Shown here piece by piece: positions 46,052-55,971 of a stretch of DNA of 64,000 nt. The DNA comes from Jiella mangrovi (GTDB taxonomy: Bacteria > Pseudomonadota > Alphaproteobacteria > Rhizobiales > Rhizobiaceae), in the NCBI RefSeq assembly GCF_017815135.1, contig NZ_JAGJCF010000004.1, positions 285,824 to 349,823 on the forward strand. The letters run 5' to 3'. Each line of letters opens with the position of its first letter. Positions within the stretch are counted from its first letter, which is position 1. A program made the translations under genes and the position numbers. The notes under the pieces were generated by a model. That model searched no databases, was not told where the DNA came from, and saw only the letters and a list, made by a program, of their open reading frames with translations.

Positions 46052-46624
46052 ATGACACTGGACGAAAATTTCCGCACCATCACCGACTGGATCGGGGCAC
46101 AGGACGGCAAGAAGGCGCCCGCCTTCAACCCGCCCGCGTCCGATCATCAGATCGACGAGGCGGAACGTCGTCTGGGCGTAGCCCTTCCACCCGCCATCCG
46201 GCGCCTCTACCAACTGGCGGACGGGCAGCCGCCCGACCGCATCAGCTTATGGGGGGCGTTCCAACTCGTCCCGCTCAAGGATGTGGTGGAGAATGCGGCG
46301 TTCCTGAACGATGAGTTCCCCGATGGCATCAACGTCCACGACGAGGATCACGCACAGATCGACGTGCCGCCTGAAATCCGCGCTGTCTGGTGGTCGCGCG
46401 GCTGGATCCCGATCATGGAGAATGGCGGAGGCGACCATGTGTGCGTCGATCTCGACCCGGCCGAAGCGGGCACGCCCGGACAGCTTCTTACCTACTACCA
46501 CGACGAGACGTACCGCCCTCTCGTCGCGTCCGACATGGAGGCGCTGCTGCGCCACTTGGCGGAACGGCTTCGGAGCGGGGCGTGCCGTATCGACGAGCAT
46601 GGGCTGATCGAAGGCGCAGACTAA
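46052..46624 (+). CDS. SMI1/KNR4 family protein
   Basis: A 190-residue protein of the SMI1/KNR4 superfamily, whose bacterial members often act as immunity proteins to secreted toxins or as protein-binding modules. Typical elements are the start FRTITDWIGAQ, PPASDHQIDEAERRLGVALP, AIRRLYQLADGQ and LWGAFQLVPL. Start choice is uncertain: ATG at 46052 fits the family; an ATG at 45938 with GGAAAGGGG upstream would add a hydrophobic leader. No toxin gene is adjacent, so its role is open. Confidence 0.8.
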   Translation: MTLDENFRTITDWIGAQDGKKAPAFNPPASDHQIDEAERRLGVALPPAIRRLYQLADGQPPDRISLWGAFQLVPLKDVVENAAFLNDEFPDGINVHDEDHAQIDVPPEIRAVWWSRGWIPIMENGGGDHVCVDLDPAEAGTPGQLLTYYHDETYRPLVASDMEALLRHLAERLRSGACRIDEHGLIEGAD

Positions 46625-46828
46625 CGGCGACACCGGCTTGGCAGGGATCTCCTCCTCAAACGACCGCTTTCGGGGGCGCGGAGCATAAGTCAATAACGAC
46701 GGCGATGGGTCGGAAGCTATCGTCAGTTGGTGGCTTCTGCGAGCTGATACCGCGCTTGCCCCCTGTTCTAGAGGACAGAGGACAATTTCGGCCTTTCCGG
46801 CCGAGCAGCTTCGATCGGCGCTTGCGGA

Positions 46829-48169
46829 TTACCCCGCCGACGGCGGCGCGAACGCCTCTTTGAGCTTCTTCGACAGGTCCTTGAACGGCTTGTCGGTCAC
46901 CGGGTCGCCGGGATTTTGCACGAGGTAGTCGTAGATATGGGGAACGAGATCGACCGCCTGGTCGAGGGTCGCGTCCGAGCCCCTCGTGTAGCCGCCGAGG
47001 AGCCTGAGATCGCGCGTGTCCTCGAAGCGGGAGGTCATCGCCCGCAGCCTCGTGACGAGTTCGCGCTCCTGGGCGTTCCAGGCGCGGCCGGCAAGGCGCG
47101 AGATCGATTTGAGAACGTCGACGGCCGGGAAGCGGCCCTGCTCGGCGATCGCCCGGTCGAGGACGATATGGCCGTCGAGCGTGCCGCGGATGGCGTCGGC
47201 GATCGGGTCGTTGTGATCGTCGCCGTCGACGAGGACGGAAAAGACGCCGGTGATGGTGCCCGATCCCTCGAAGCCGGGACCGGCCCGCTCCAGAAGCTGC
47301 GGCAGTTCGGAAAAGACGCTCGGCGGATAGCCGCGGGCGACCGGCGGCTCGCCGGCGGCCAGCGCGACGTCGCGTGCGGCATGGGCGAGGCGGGTGACGC
47401 TGTCGATGATCAGGAGGACGTTTTCGCCCTTGTCGCGGAAATATTCGGCGATCGCCGTCGCGGTCTTCGGGGCGAGGCGGCGCATCATCGGGCTCTCGTC
47501 GCCGGTGGCGACGACGGTGACGAGCTTGTCGAGACCGCCGGCCATGGTCTCCTCGAGGAATTCGCGCACCTCGCGGCCGCGCTCGCCGACAAGGGCGACG
47601 ACGGCGGTGTCGAAGCCTTCTGCCCGCGACAGCATGCCCATCAGCGTCGACTTGCCGACGCCGGAACCGGCGAAGATGCCGATGCGCTGGCCTTTGACCA
47701 GCGGCGTGAAGATGTCGATCGTGCGGATGCCGGTCTGCACCGGGCTGCCGACGCGGCCGCGCTTGAGCGCCGGGGGAGGCGAGCCGTCGGCAATGCGCTC
47801 CTGCTCGCCCTTTTCGAGCGGTCCGAGGCCATCGACGGCCTGGCCGAAGGCGTTGACGACGCGGCCCTTCCACTGGGCGGTCGGGGCGACGGTGTAGGGG
47901 CCGATCCGGCGTGCCGGGCTTTTCACGCCGAGCGTCGAGCGGATCCCGAAGGGTTTGACCGTCAGGTTGTCGGATTCGATCCGCACGACCTCGCCGATCT
48001 CCTCGCCCGAAGAGCCCGGACAGGAGATGCAGTCGCCGAGGCGCACGAAGGGCGACAGCCCTGCGACGCGGAAGGACTGCGGCCCGACATCGACGATCCG
48101 GCCCGACACCGAGATGCGCGGTGCCTCGAGTGCCGAGAAATCGGAGAGCTTTTCAGTGGCTATGCTCAT
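46829..48169 (-). CDS. fliI: Flagellar export ATPase FliI
   Basis: A 446-residue ATPase of the flagellar type III export apparatus, related to F1 beta. Walker A is FAGSGVGKSTL at about residues 165-175; Walker B is VLLIIDSVTRLAHA at about 247-260. Its ATG overlaps the flgF stop by four bases; the order flgF-fliI on one strand is as in rhizobia. No fliH or fliJ lies beside it here. Confidence 0.95.
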   Translation of the reverse strand: MSIATEKLSDFSALEAPRISVSGRIVDVGPQSFRVAGLSPFVRLGDCISCPGSSGEEIGEVVRIESDNLTVKPFGIRSTLGVKSPARRIGPYTVAPTAQWKGRVVNAFGQAVDGLGPLEKGEQERIADGSPPPALKRGRVGSPVQTGIRTIDIFTPLVKGQRIGIFAGSGVGKSTLMGMLSRAEGFDTAVVALVGERGREVREFLEETMAGGLDKLVTVVATGDESPMMRRLAPKTATAIAEYFRDKGENVLLIIDSVTRLAHAARDVALAAGEPPVARGYPPSVFSELPQLLERAGPGFEGSGTITGVFSVLVDGDDHNDPIADAIRGTLDGHIVLDRAIAEQGRFPAVDVLKSISRLAGRAWNAQERELVTRLRAMTSRFEDTRDLRLLGGYTRGSDATLDQAVDLVPHIYDYLVQNPGDPVTDKPFKDLSKKLKEAFAPPSAG

Positions 48170-48900
48170 TTGGAGCCTCCAAGCGTCTGGATCGCGTCAC
48201 CAAGGCTGCGCTCGTTCGACTGAACGAGGTTGGCGGCGCTCTCGAATGCGCGCTGCAGCGAGATCAGGCGGGTCATCTCGAGCACCGGATTGACGTTCGA
48301 GCCCTCGACGAAGCCCTGCATGACGCCGGCCTGGGAGAAGTCGAGCGCCGGCTGCGCCGCCTGGTCGGGAACGACGCCGGACGTGTCGAAACGGGTCAGT
48401 TTTGCGGTGGGCGGAATCGTGAACAGGCCGACGGCGCCGAGCTGCTGGCCGGCCTGGGTGATCATGCCATCGCGGGCGATGTTCAGCGGGCCGCCATTCG
48501 GGTCGACCTGGATCTGGGCGCCGCCGGCATCGAGCAGCGGGTAGCCGGTCAGCGTCTCGACCGTGCCCGCCTCGTTGATCCGCATGCGCCCGTCACGGGT
48601 GTAGACGGTGCCGTTCGGGCCCTGGAAGCCGAACCAGGCGTCTCCCGCGACGGCCATATCGAGCGGATTGCTGGTCTGTGTCAGTTCGCCGTTCTTCGTC
48701 GACAGAAAGCTCGTTCCCTCCGACGCCATGCTGATCGGATCGGCGCCGAACCCGTCGCCCTTCTTCAACATCTCGTCGAATTTCACTTCCTCGGCGCGGA
48801 AGCCGGCGGTTCTGATGTTGGCGAGATTGTGGGCGAGGGTGTCGAGCCGTTTCTCGATGGCAAGCTGGGCCGACAAGGCGACCGGAAACGAGGCTTCCAT
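48166..48900 (-). CDS. flgF: Flagellar proximal rod protein FlgF
   Basis: A 244-residue rod protein with the flagellar rod motif near the start (LDTLAHNLANIRTAGFRAEE) and the C-terminal FlgEFG-like region ending LISLQRAFESAANLVQSNER. The start at 48900 has AAAAGGA 7 bases upstream; the GTG and ATG further upstream are less likely. It lacks an N-terminal signal, as is normal since it is exported through the flagellum. It is divergent from motA. Confidence 0.93.
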   Translation of the reverse strand: MEASFPVALSAQLAIEKRLDTLAHNLANIRTAGFRAEEVKFDEMLKKGDGFGADPISMASEGTSFLSTKNGELTQTSNPLDMAVAGDAWFGFQGPNGTVYTRDGRMRINEAGTVETLTGYPLLDAGGAQIQVDPNGGPLNIARDGMITQAGQQLGAVGLFTIPPTAKLTRFDTSGVVPDQAAQPALDFSQAGVMQGFVEGSNVNPVLEMTRLISLQRAFESAANLVQSNERSLGDAIQTLGGSK

Positions 48901-49119
48901 GATCATCCTTTTCACGAACGAAAATCAGGATCCGAAGGCGGCGCGACAATGGCCACGAGCCCCGGGAGTGTCGGCAGAACAATGCGGGTCAAGCCTTGTC
49001 CCAGACTGGCAGGCAAGGCCCCTGCAATTTCAGGGGGCGGATGGCGGCGCCGGACAAGCCTCGCACAAGCGCTTCTGCCTTAGTCCCTTTGGCGGAAGAA
49101 ACGCGTATTCGAGGTTCAA

Positions 49120-49983
49120 ATGGGAATTCTGATTGGCCTTGTGGTCGCACTCGGCGCGATGCTCGGTGGCTTCGTCGCGATGGGCGGTCATCTGGAAGTG
49201 CTCGTACAGCCGTTCGAATACGTCATCATTCTCGGCACGTCGCTCGGCACCTTCATCATCGGCAACTCCGCCAAGACGATCAAGGACACCGGCAAGGCGA
49301 TGGGCGAAGCCCTCAAGAACAAGGTGCCGCACCAGAGCGACTATCTCGAGGTTCTGGGTCTCCTGCACAATCTGATGCGCGAGATGCGGTCGAAGTCGCG
49401 CAGCGAGGTCGAGGCCCATATCGACGACCCGAAGGAGTCGACGATCTTCCAGGCCTATCCGAACATCATCGCGAACACCTCGATGCTGAACTTCATCTGC
49501 GACTATGCCCGGCTCATCATCATCGGCAACGCCCGTCCGCACGAGATCGAGGCTTTGATGGAAGAAGAGATCCAGACCATTCACCACGACCTGCTCAAGG
49601 CCAAGCACGCTCTCCAGGACGTCACCGACGGCCTGCCGGCGATCGGCATCGTCGCTGCGGTTCTCGGCGTCATCAAGGCGATGGGCGCGCTCGACCAGCC
49701 ACCGGAAGTCCTCGGTCACCTGATCGGCGCCGCGCTCGTCGGCACCTTCGCCGGCATCTTCTTCTCCTACGGCGTGTTCGGCCCGATCGGCGCGAAGATC
49801 AAATATGTCCGTGAGAAGCAGGTCCGCGTCTTCGTCATCGTCAAGGCGACGCTGATCGCCTACATGAACGGCGCGATGCCGCAGGTCGCTCTCGAATACG
49901 GCCGCAAGGTCATATCCGCCGCGGATCGTCCGACCATCGATCAGGTCGAGAACGAGACCATCGGCGGCGGCTCGGGTGCCTGA
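49120..49983 (+). CDS. motA: Flagellar motor stator protein MotA
   Basis: A 287-residue stator subunit with four helices. It starts with [20 protein letters not shown] and includes [20 protein letters not shown] and [25 protein letters not shown] segments, which hold the conserved prolines at the rotor interface. No motB is adjacent, as in rhizobia, where it is placed elsewhere. It opens the motA-fliM-fliN-fliG-flhB cluster. Confidence 0.95.
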   Translation: MGILIGLVVALGAMLGGFVAMGGHLEVLVQPFEYVIILGTSLGTFIIGNSAKTIKDTGKAMGEALKNKVPHQSDYLEVLGLLHNLMREMRSKSRSEVEAHIDDPKESTIFQAYPNIIANTSMLNFICDYARLIIIGNARPHEIEALMEEEIQTIHHDLLKAKHALQDVTDGLPAIGIVAAVLGVIKAMGALDQPPEVLGHLIGAALVGTFAGIFFSYGVFGPIGAKIKYVREKQVRVFVIVKATLIAYMNGAMPQVALEYGRKVISAADRPTIDQVENETIGGGSGA

Positions 49984-49987
49984 TCCG

Positions 49988-50926
49988 ATGAGTGAGGTTG
50001 CTTTCGCATCGGACCCGGCCGAAATCCATGCTCGTCTCAAGAACGCGAACGAGCTGGATCCGGCGCGGCTTCCCCGGCTGGCTTACATCTGCGAGACCTG
50101 GACCGAAGAGCTGACTGCAAGGCTCAAGGACCTCGCCTCCGGGAAGTTGGAGATCGCCTACCAGCAGTGCGAGCTCGAGAACGCGCCCGATCCCGACGAT
50201 GCCGAACTGGCCAGGTCGCTGATTGCGCCGCTCTTGTCGAATCGCTTTCCCAGGCAGAGTTTCGTCATCGCAGACCGCAAGCTGGTCGAGGCGATCCTTG
50301 CGACCTTCCTTGGCTGCGAGCCTTCGCCGGAGCTTGCAGAAAGCCGCGAACCGACGGCGCTCGACCAGCACTTCGTCCGGCTGTTCTACGCCAAGGTGCT
50401 GGAGACAGCCTCGAAGGTTTTCCGGCCGATGGCGCCGTTCGAGATGTCCCTCGGCAATTTCACGAGCGCGGCCGATCTCGCCGAGATGCTCGGCGATGAG
50501 CCGGAGCAATATTTCGTCTTTCGATTCGAGATGGAGGTGGCCGGCTTGCAGGCCGGCTTCGCGCTCGCCTTGCCGAAGAGTTTCCTGACGCCGCATCGCC
50601 GGTATCTCAGCGGAACGCCCGAAAAGCCCGTCATGGATGCCGACGAGGCCTGGAAGGAAGGCATCCAGGCAAGCTTTGCCCAGAGCGACCTCAGGATCGA
50701 GGCGGTTCTTTGCAAGAAGAACATCCCGCTTTCGCAAGTCGCCCGTTTCCATGTAGGCGCGACCGTCGAACTCGACGTCGCCCTGAACAGCCTCATTGCC
50801 CTCGAATGCGAGGATCGGCCGATGTTTCGCGGGCAGGTGGGGCGCTCTCGCGATTCCTATGTCCTGCGAATCGAGGAACGGATCGACCCGGCTCAGGAAT
50901 TCATCGATGACATCCTATCTGATTGA
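49988..50926 (+). CDS. fliM: Flagellar motor switch protein FliM
   Basis: A 312-residue rotor protein that receives the CheY signal and controls rotation sense. Visible are the middle CheC-like domain and a C-terminal SpoA domain (IPLSQVARFHVGATVELDV, then FRGQVGRSRDSYVLRIEER). The N-terminal CheY-binding segment is divergent, as usual in rhizobia. The ATG at 49988 follows the motA stop closely; the GTG at 49976 is inside motA. The next gene overlaps its end by 20 bases. Confidence 0.9.
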   Translation: MSEVAFASDPAEIHARLKNANELDPARLPRLAYICETWTEELTARLKDLASGKLEIAYQQCELENAPDPDDAELARSLIAPLLSNRFPRQSFVIADRKLVEAILATFLGCEPSPELAESREPTALDQHFVRLFYAKVLETASKVFRPMAPFEMSLGNFTSAADLAEMLGDEPEQYFVFRFEMEVAGLQAGFALALPKSFLTPHRRYLSGTPEKPVMDADEAWKEGIQASFAQSDLRIEAVLCKKNIPLSQVARFHVGATVELDVALNSLIALECEDRPMFRGQVGRSRDSYVLRIEERIDPAQEFIDDILSD

Positions 50927-51284
50927 TCTTCTTCTCGTGGTCGCGCTGGTCGTCACCGCTCTTCGGTGCGGTCGCATGCACACGGAACTGCGCGAACTGC
51001 GCCAGACCGATCTCGCCCAGGCGCTGATCGATACGGAAGCTTCGCTCAACCGGGCGGCGGGCGCTCTCGTCGCCGCGCGCCACGAGGGTGTCGATGCGGT
51101 TCGCGCCCTGGAACGGCAGCTTGCGGACGCCCACGAAGTATCCGAGCGCCTCGCCGAACTCGTCGGCCGCGCCGATGCGAACATCGTTCGAATCGCCCCG
51201 GCGGCCGAGTCCCAGGAGCACGAGACCTATCGCGATTTCTTCGCGGCTGCGCAGGACAGGCTTCACGCCAGCCTGAAACGCTAG
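50907..51284 (+). CDS. Small membrane-anchored protein between fliM and fliN (DUF6468-like)
   Basis: A 125-residue protein with one N-terminal helix (MTSYLIDLLLVVALVVTALR) and a predicted coiled coil (ELRELRQTDLAQALIDTEAS and following). It starts within fliM, 20 bases before the fliM stop. Proteins of this shape and place occur in alphaproteobacterial flagellar clusters; the match to DUF6468 is from memory of that pattern. A role in motor assembly is likely from context but unproven. Confidence 0.75.
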   Translation: MTSYLIDLLLVVALVVTALRCGRMHTELRELRQTDLAQALIDTEASLNRAAGALVAARHEGVDAVRALERQLADAHEVSERLAELVGRADANIVRIAPAAESQEHETYRDFFAAAQDRLHASLKR

Positions 51285-51354
51285 TCCTCGACGAGGGGCA
51301 AGCTGCGCCGAACCGCCAACCGTACGATGATTCAAGACTTGGGAAGACCACGCC

Positions 51355-51819
51355 ATGATCGATTCCGAACTGGACCTAGATCTCGAAGACACCGGCGACG
51401 ATGACGATTCCGATCTCGGCGGCTTCGAGATGCCCTCGGGATTTGATCCGGCCGCGGCGCTGGCAGCGGCCGAAGCGGCCGACGACGACGAAGACGATGA
51501 TGAGGCACCGGTAGCGCCGGCGCAGCCCGTCTCCGAGCGGGTCGATCTCGACCTCGTCATGGACGTGCCGGTGACGATGCAGGTCGTTCTGGGCTCCGCG
51601 ACGATGACCGTCGCCAACATCTTGAAGCTCGGCCGCGGCGCCGTCGTCAAGCTCGACACCAAGGTGGGCGAGACGGTCGACGTGGTCGTCAACGGCCGGA
51701 TCGTCGCCCGCGGCGAGATCGTCGTCATCGACAAGGAAGAACAGCGCTTCGGAATCACTTTGACGGACGTTGCCAAGCCCGGCTCCAAGCTGCAGGCCCG
51801 CAAGTCGCGCGCCGCCTGA
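51355..51819 (+). CDS. fliN: Flagellar motor switch protein FliN
   Basis: A 154-residue C-ring protein. The N-terminal half is highly acidic (runs of Asp around residues 8-20 and 42-50); the C-terminal SpoA domain shows VDLDLVMDVPVTMQVVLGS, ILKLGRGAVVKLD and NGRIVARGEIVVIDKEE. It stacks below FliM. It lies 7 bases before fliG in the switch operon. Confidence 0.95.
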   Translation: MIDSELDLDLEDTGDDDDSDLGGFEMPSGFDPAAALAAAEAADDDEDDDEAPVAPAQPVSERVDLDLVMDVPVTMQVVLGSATMTVANILKLGRGAVVKLDTKVGETVDVVVNGRIVARGEIVVIDKEEQRFGITLTDVAKPGSKLQARKSRAA

Positions 51820-51825
51820 TCCGCC

Positions 51826-52872
51826 ATGTCCATCGTCGCCGCCTACTCCGATCAGATAGGAATGCCCGACGACGGCACAGCGCGTGCAGCCATCTTGCTG
51901 CTCGCGCTTGGAGCCGAAGGCGCGGGCCGCCTCCTGAAACATCTTTCGCCCGACGAGATCCGTCTCGTTCGGGAGAGCGCCTCCAGGCTGCCGACCGTCG
52001 GACCAGAGCAGATCGACGAGGTCGTCGAGCATTTCCAAGGCTACTTCAAGAAGGGCGCGGCGTTGACCGGGCCGGCCAAGGAAATGGCCGAACTTCTCGA
52101 AAGCGCCCTGTCGCGCGAAGAATATGTCGCGATCTTCGATCCCGACAGTCGCGATCCCGCGCTGGCCGATCTGGTCGAGATGCAGAACGAAGGCAATGTG
52201 TGGGAAGCGGTCGCGGCCGCCGAGCCGGCTCAGCTTGCGCAGAAGCTTCTCGCAGAGCATCCGCAGCTCGTGGCGATCGTTCTCGCCAAGGTCGAGCCGG
52301 ACATGGCGTCCTCGATGATCCGCGAGTTCGCGCCGGCCATGCGCAATGACATCATGCGCCGGATCCTGACCCTGAAGCCGCTGCAATATACGGTGCAGAG
52401 CGTCCTCGAAGGGCAGATCCGCCGCAACTTCCTGGCGTTGTCGAATGACAGCGAGGATGGCGGTAGCCATGCTTTTCTCGCCGAAATCGTCAATCGGCTC
52501 GACAAGGATTCGTCGGAGGAAATCCTCAGCTCGCTCCGCTCGACGCGTCCGAAGGACGCCGAGGCTCTGGAAAAGCTGCTGTTCGCCTTCGACGACCTGC
52601 CGTCGCTGCCGCTTCGCTCGAGGCTTACCCTGTTCGACGCGGTCGAATCGGATGTCCTCATCAAGGCTCTGCGCGGCGCCAGCACCGAGATCGTCGAACT
52701 CGTTCTCGCATCGCTCGGTGCCAGGGCCCGGCGCATGGCGGAGGCCGAGCTCAAGCAGGAGGCTTCCGTCCCGAAAGCCGAGATCGACGGCGCTCGCCGG
52801 GAGATCGCCAAGGAAGCGTTGCGGCTTGCCGGCGAGGGCAAGCTCGTCCTGCGCGAGCAGGCCGACGAATAA
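51826..52872 (+). CDS. fliG: Flagellar motor switch protein FliG
   Basis: A 348-residue rotor protein that contacts the stator. ARAAILLLALGAEGAGRLLK begins the N-terminal domain; HPQLVAIVLAKVEPD is the middle EHPQ-type motif (here EHPQ), and the C-terminal torque domain holds FAFDDLPSLPLRSRLTLFDA and charged residues near LIKALRGAST. It lies in the operon between fliN and flhB. Confidence 0.95.
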   Translation: MSIVAAYSDQIGMPDDGTARAAILLLALGAEGAGRLLKHLSPDEIRLVRESASRLPTVGPEQIDEVVEHFQGYFKKGAALTGPAKEMAELLESALSREEYVAIFDPDSRDPALADLVEMQNEGNVWEAVAAAEPAQLAQKLLAEHPQLVAIVLAKVEPDMASSMIREFAPAMRNDIMRRILTLKPLQYTVQSVLEGQIRRNFLALSNDSEDGGSHAFLAEIVNRLDKDSSEEILSSLRSTRPKDAEALEKLLFAFDDLPSLPLRSRLTLFDAVESDVLIKALRGASTEIVELVLASLGARARRMAEAELKQEASVPKAEIDGARREIAKEALRLAGEGKLVLREQADE

Positions 52873-52989
52873 CGGTCCGGCCGTCGCGGCCTGGCCCTCG
52901 CCTCTCCGCAAAGTAACGGATACGCAACCGTAATATCAGACCGGCGGCTTTTGGTTCATCCAACGTCAACGGCTTGAGGGGGTAGATCG

Positions 52990-54075
52990 TTGTCGGACGA
53001 GGATAAATCCTCAAAGACAGAGCAGCCGACGGAAAAGAAAATCCGCGACACCGTGGAGAAGGGAAACCTTCCGGTTTCGCGTGAGGCTCCGATCCTCGCT
53101 TCGCTTCTGGCGGCGATGGCCTTCTTCGTCCTTCAGGTGAGGGAGGGTGCGTCGCACCTTCTCCTTGCTCTCGAGTCGACGATGGAAAATCCGCTCCAAT
53201 GGGAGTTGGAGACGGGGGCCGATGCCTTACACGTGCTTACACTCTTCGCGGTGGAGACCTATCGCTTCGTCATGCCTGCGCTGCTGCTGTTCATCGGCGG
53301 CGGCGTTGTCGCATCGCTTCTGCAAAATGCGCCGCAGATCAATTTCGAACGGATCGTTCCGAAGGCTTCGCACATTTCCATTTCGTCCGGTTTCAGCCGA
53401 ATATTCGGCCTCAGGGGCGTGACGGAGTTCGGCAAGTCCATGTTCAAGTTTATCGCCGTTGGCGTCATTGTCGGCTCCATCCTCGTTTCGGGTTTCCCGA
53501 CGATGTTGAAGAGCATGTACGCCGATCCCGTGCTGTTGCCGGAACTCATCCTGGAAATGGCGATGAAGCTCCTGTCGTCGGTCTCGATCGCGACGATCCT
53601 GCTGGTCGCGGCCGACATCGCGCTTTCGCGCATGCACTGGAAGCGCGATCTGATGATGTCGAAGCAGGACATCAAGGACGAGGCCAAGCAGATGGAGGGC
53701 AACCCGATGGTCAAGGCCCGCCAGCGCCAGATCGCGCGCGAGCGGATCCGCCGTCGGATGATGGCGGAAGTGCCGAAAGCCACGCTCGTCATCGCCAACC
53801 CGACCCACTACGCCATCGCCCTTCGCTATTCGCGTGAAGAGGGCGGCGCGCCGATGGTAGTTGCAAAAGGAACCGATCTACTGGCCCTGAAAATTCGCGA
53901 ACTTGCCGAAGCCAATAACGTTCCCGTCATCGAAGACAAGCTCTTGGCAAGGTCAATGTACGATCATGTAGAAATCGACCAGATGATACCGCCTCAGTTT
54001 TTCAAGGCCGTCGCCGAAATCATCTATTATCTTTACACTCGGTCGGGGATCAAAATGGGAGTTGCCACGGCTTAG
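52990..54075 (+). CDS. flhB: Flagellar export gate protein FlhB
   Basis: A 361-residue membrane protein of the export gate, with autocleavage site NPTH in VIANPTHYAIALRY at about residues 269-272. Four helices are seen in the N-terminal part, then the soluble substrate-specificity domain. The start is TTG at 52990 with GAGGGGG 7 bases upstream, and the N-terminus SDEDKSSKTEQPTEKKIRD is the family's standard beginning. Confidence 0.95.
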   Translation: MSDEDKSSKTEQPTEKKIRDTVEKGNLPVSREAPILASLLAAMAFFVLQVREGASHLLLALESTMENPLQWELETGADALHVLTLFAVETYRFVMPALLLFIGGGVVASLLQNAPQINFERIVPKASHISISSGFSRIFGLRGVTEFGKSMFKFIAVGVIVGSILVSGFPTMLKSMYADPVLLPELILEMAMKLLSSVSIATILLVAADIALSRMHWKRDLMMSKQDIKDEAKQMEGNPMVKARQRQIARERIRRRMMAEVPKATLVIANPTHYAIALRYSREEGGAPMVVAKGTDLLALKIRELAEANNVPVIEDKLLARSMYDHVEIDQMIPPQFFKAVAEIIYYLYTRSGIKMGVATA

Positions 54076-54077
54076 TC

Positions 54078-54506
54078 ATGCTCGATATCAGAAAAAGATC
54101 GACCATGTCGCGTGAGCGTGCGCTCGCGGACGGCATCAAGGAAGTGGCGGCGGAACTGCGGCTCGTCGACGTTGTCGACTACGTTGCCTTTCTTCGTCTC
54201 GAACGGTTCGGCAACCTCGCCGACATCATCACGTCTTCTTCGGAGCTCTATCTGAAGCCGGGCGTCCTGCGCTTCGCCGATGGCGGCGAGGTGCAACTGA
54301 AATGGGGCGAGGTTCCCATCATCATGCTTGCTCTGGAGTTTCGGCACGCCGGGGTGACGGCTCATTTCCATCTGGAACTGGGCGCGACCACGGCCGCGGT
54401 CGACATTGTCCATATCAGTTTCGACGAACGCCCTGCCACCCAGGACGAGGAACTGGTGCATCTGATGAACGCCATCGCCGACGCTCATCTGAAGATGCCG
54501 GACTGA
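54078..54506 (+). CDS. Unknown protein following flhB
   Basis: A 142-residue soluble protein, 2 bases after flhB, so probably co-expressed. It starts with a helical part (RALADGIKEVAAELRLVDVV), then beta-rich segments (PGVLRFADGGEVQLKWGEV, IIMLALEFRHAGVTAHFHLE). An internal ATG at 54105 is a possible start. No named domain is recognised. The position implies a flagellar or motility role; similar short genes occur after flhB in rhizobia. Confidence 0.7.
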   Translation: MLDIRKRSTMSRERALADGIKEVAAELRLVDVVDYVAFLRLERFGNLADIITSSSELYLKPGVLRFADGGEVQLKWGEVPIIMLALEFRHAGVTAHFHLELGATTAAVDIVHISFDERPATQDEELVHLMNAIADAHLKMPD

Positions 54507-55165
54507 CCGTCGTCGGCACGGTCATTGGCCGACGGCAGATCGGGCGGGTTGCAACGCTTCAGCGTTTGCCCGCCCGCTTGCTCGCCCTTATGGCGTATCT
54601 CAAAATTGTTTTCCCGATCGGCGTCCGGCCCCACCGTCCGCCAGCCTGCGACAAGGTTTCAAGCCGCAGCGTTCGTCGTCCCGGATAATCGATGAGCCGC
54701 CTCAGGCGCCGCACGAAAATTCGGATGATGGGCCTTGGGCTTCTGCCGTCTCGCAGCCTTCTTCCGGCGGGCTCTTCAACGCGCGGCGCACGGCTCGTGC
54801 CGGTCGCCGTCCGGGCTCGTCGATCCGTCTTCTCCCGACGACATTACCGGAGTTGCTGATCCGCCGGGGGGCGTTTGCGTCCGCACGAAATCCTTTAGCA
54901 CAAGTCCTGGACCTTACCGCTTCCTGCCTTCGATGACGGGCCTTGAGTTGCCGGGCCACGACAGGCGATCGGGGCCTGTCCGTTTCCCCAAAGTCTTTTG
55001 ATTGCATGCGCAAGGCTGCACGCGGCAGGTCCGATTCGGACCATCGATTCAGTCCGCCATCACCAGTATTTGCTCCTGCCGGCGCCAGCGTCGGGGCTTC
55101 CCTACAAGTTTCGGACAAGTGCTTCGTCATAGAACCGGGCCAGTCGAAGCAACGGAAGTTTCGAA
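54507..55165. other. Long intergenic stretch within the flagellar cluster
   Basis: 659 bases between the two flagellar transcripts. No ORF has a convincing start, domain or codon pattern. The flgB promoter should lie in its right part. It could also be the scar of a lost gene. Confidence 0.5.
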
Positions 55166-55546
55166 ATGGACAATGTTTATCTCTTTGGCCTCACCTCGCA
55201 GCGCAACTCGTGGCTGACCGCTCGTCAGGCCGTGGTCGCCGAGAACGTCGCCAATGCCGATACGCCAGATTACAAGACCAAGGAAATTGCTGCCTTCGAT
55301 GACGTCATGAAGGACGTCGGGATGCGCATGGCGGCAGATGACAAGGCGCATATCGCGCTGGGCGGTGGTTCGAGCGAAGGCGTAGCGCGCACCGGTCACC
55401 AGGACTGGACCGTGGCCGCCACCGACAAGAGCGTGACGATCGAGGAAGAGATGCTGAAGACGGGTGAGATCTCCCGCTCCTACTCGCTCAACTCCTCGGT
55501 CATGAAGGCCTTCCACCGGATGATGCTCAATACGGTGAAAGGATAA
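55166..55546 (+). CDS. flgB: Flagellar basal-body rod protein FlgB
   Basis: A 126-residue proximal rod subunit. The N-terminus MDNVYLFGLTSQRNSWLTAR is followed by the rod motif VVAENVANADTPDYKTKEI; the C-terminal helical segment has NSSVMKAFHRMMLNTVKG. First gene of the flgB-flgC-fliE-flgG-flgA-flgI-motE-flgH run. Confidence 0.94.
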   Translation: MDNVYLFGLTSQRNSWLTARQAVVAENVANADTPDYKTKEIAAFDDVMKDVGMRMAADDKAHIALGGGSSEGVARTGHQDWTVAATDKSVTIEEEMLKTGEISRSYSLNSSVMKAFHRMMLNTVKG

Positions 55547-55552
55547 TCCGCC

Positions 55553-55969
55553 ATGATGGACCCGATCGTCTCTTCGCTGAAAATCGCCGCGAGCGGGCTT
55601 TCCGCTCAGTCGACTCGCCTTCGCGTCGTCTCGGAGAACATCGCCAACGTCAACACGACGGGCGATGTGGCCGGTGCCGATCCCTATCAGCGCAAGACCG
55701 TGAGCTTTCAAGCGGAACTCGACCGCATGACCGGCGCGGACCTCGTGAAGGTGAGCAGCGTTGGACGCGACACCAGCCCGTTCACGATCGAGCACGACCC
55801 CGGCAATCCGGCCGCCAACGCAGACGGCTACGTCAAGACGCCGAACGTCAACATGCTGATCGAAATGGCGGACATGCGCGAAGCGAACCGCTCGTACGAG
55901 GCCAATCTGCAAGTCGTCAAGCAGGCCCGCGAGCTGATCACCATGACCATTGATCTCCTGAGGAGTTGA
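55553..55969 (+). CDS. flgC: Flagellar basal-body rod protein FlgC
   Basis: A 138-residue rod subunit with [31 protein letters not shown] near the start and [20 protein letters not shown] near the end, both family hallmarks. It lies 6 bases after flgB and 2 bases before the fliE start. Confidence 0.95.
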   Translation: MMDPIVSSLKIAASGLSAQSTRLRVVSENIANVNTTGDVAGADPYQRKTVSFQAELDRMTGADLVKVSSVGRDTSPFTIEHDPGNPAANADGYVKTPNVNMLIEMADMREANRSYEANLQVVKQARELITMTIDLLRS

Positions 55970-55971
55970 CC

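Noticed and set aside
49019..49036. Short hairpin CCCCTG-caattt-CAGGGG between flgF and motA
   Set aside because: Six base pairs with a six-base loop and no T-run; expected by chance in GC-rich DNA.
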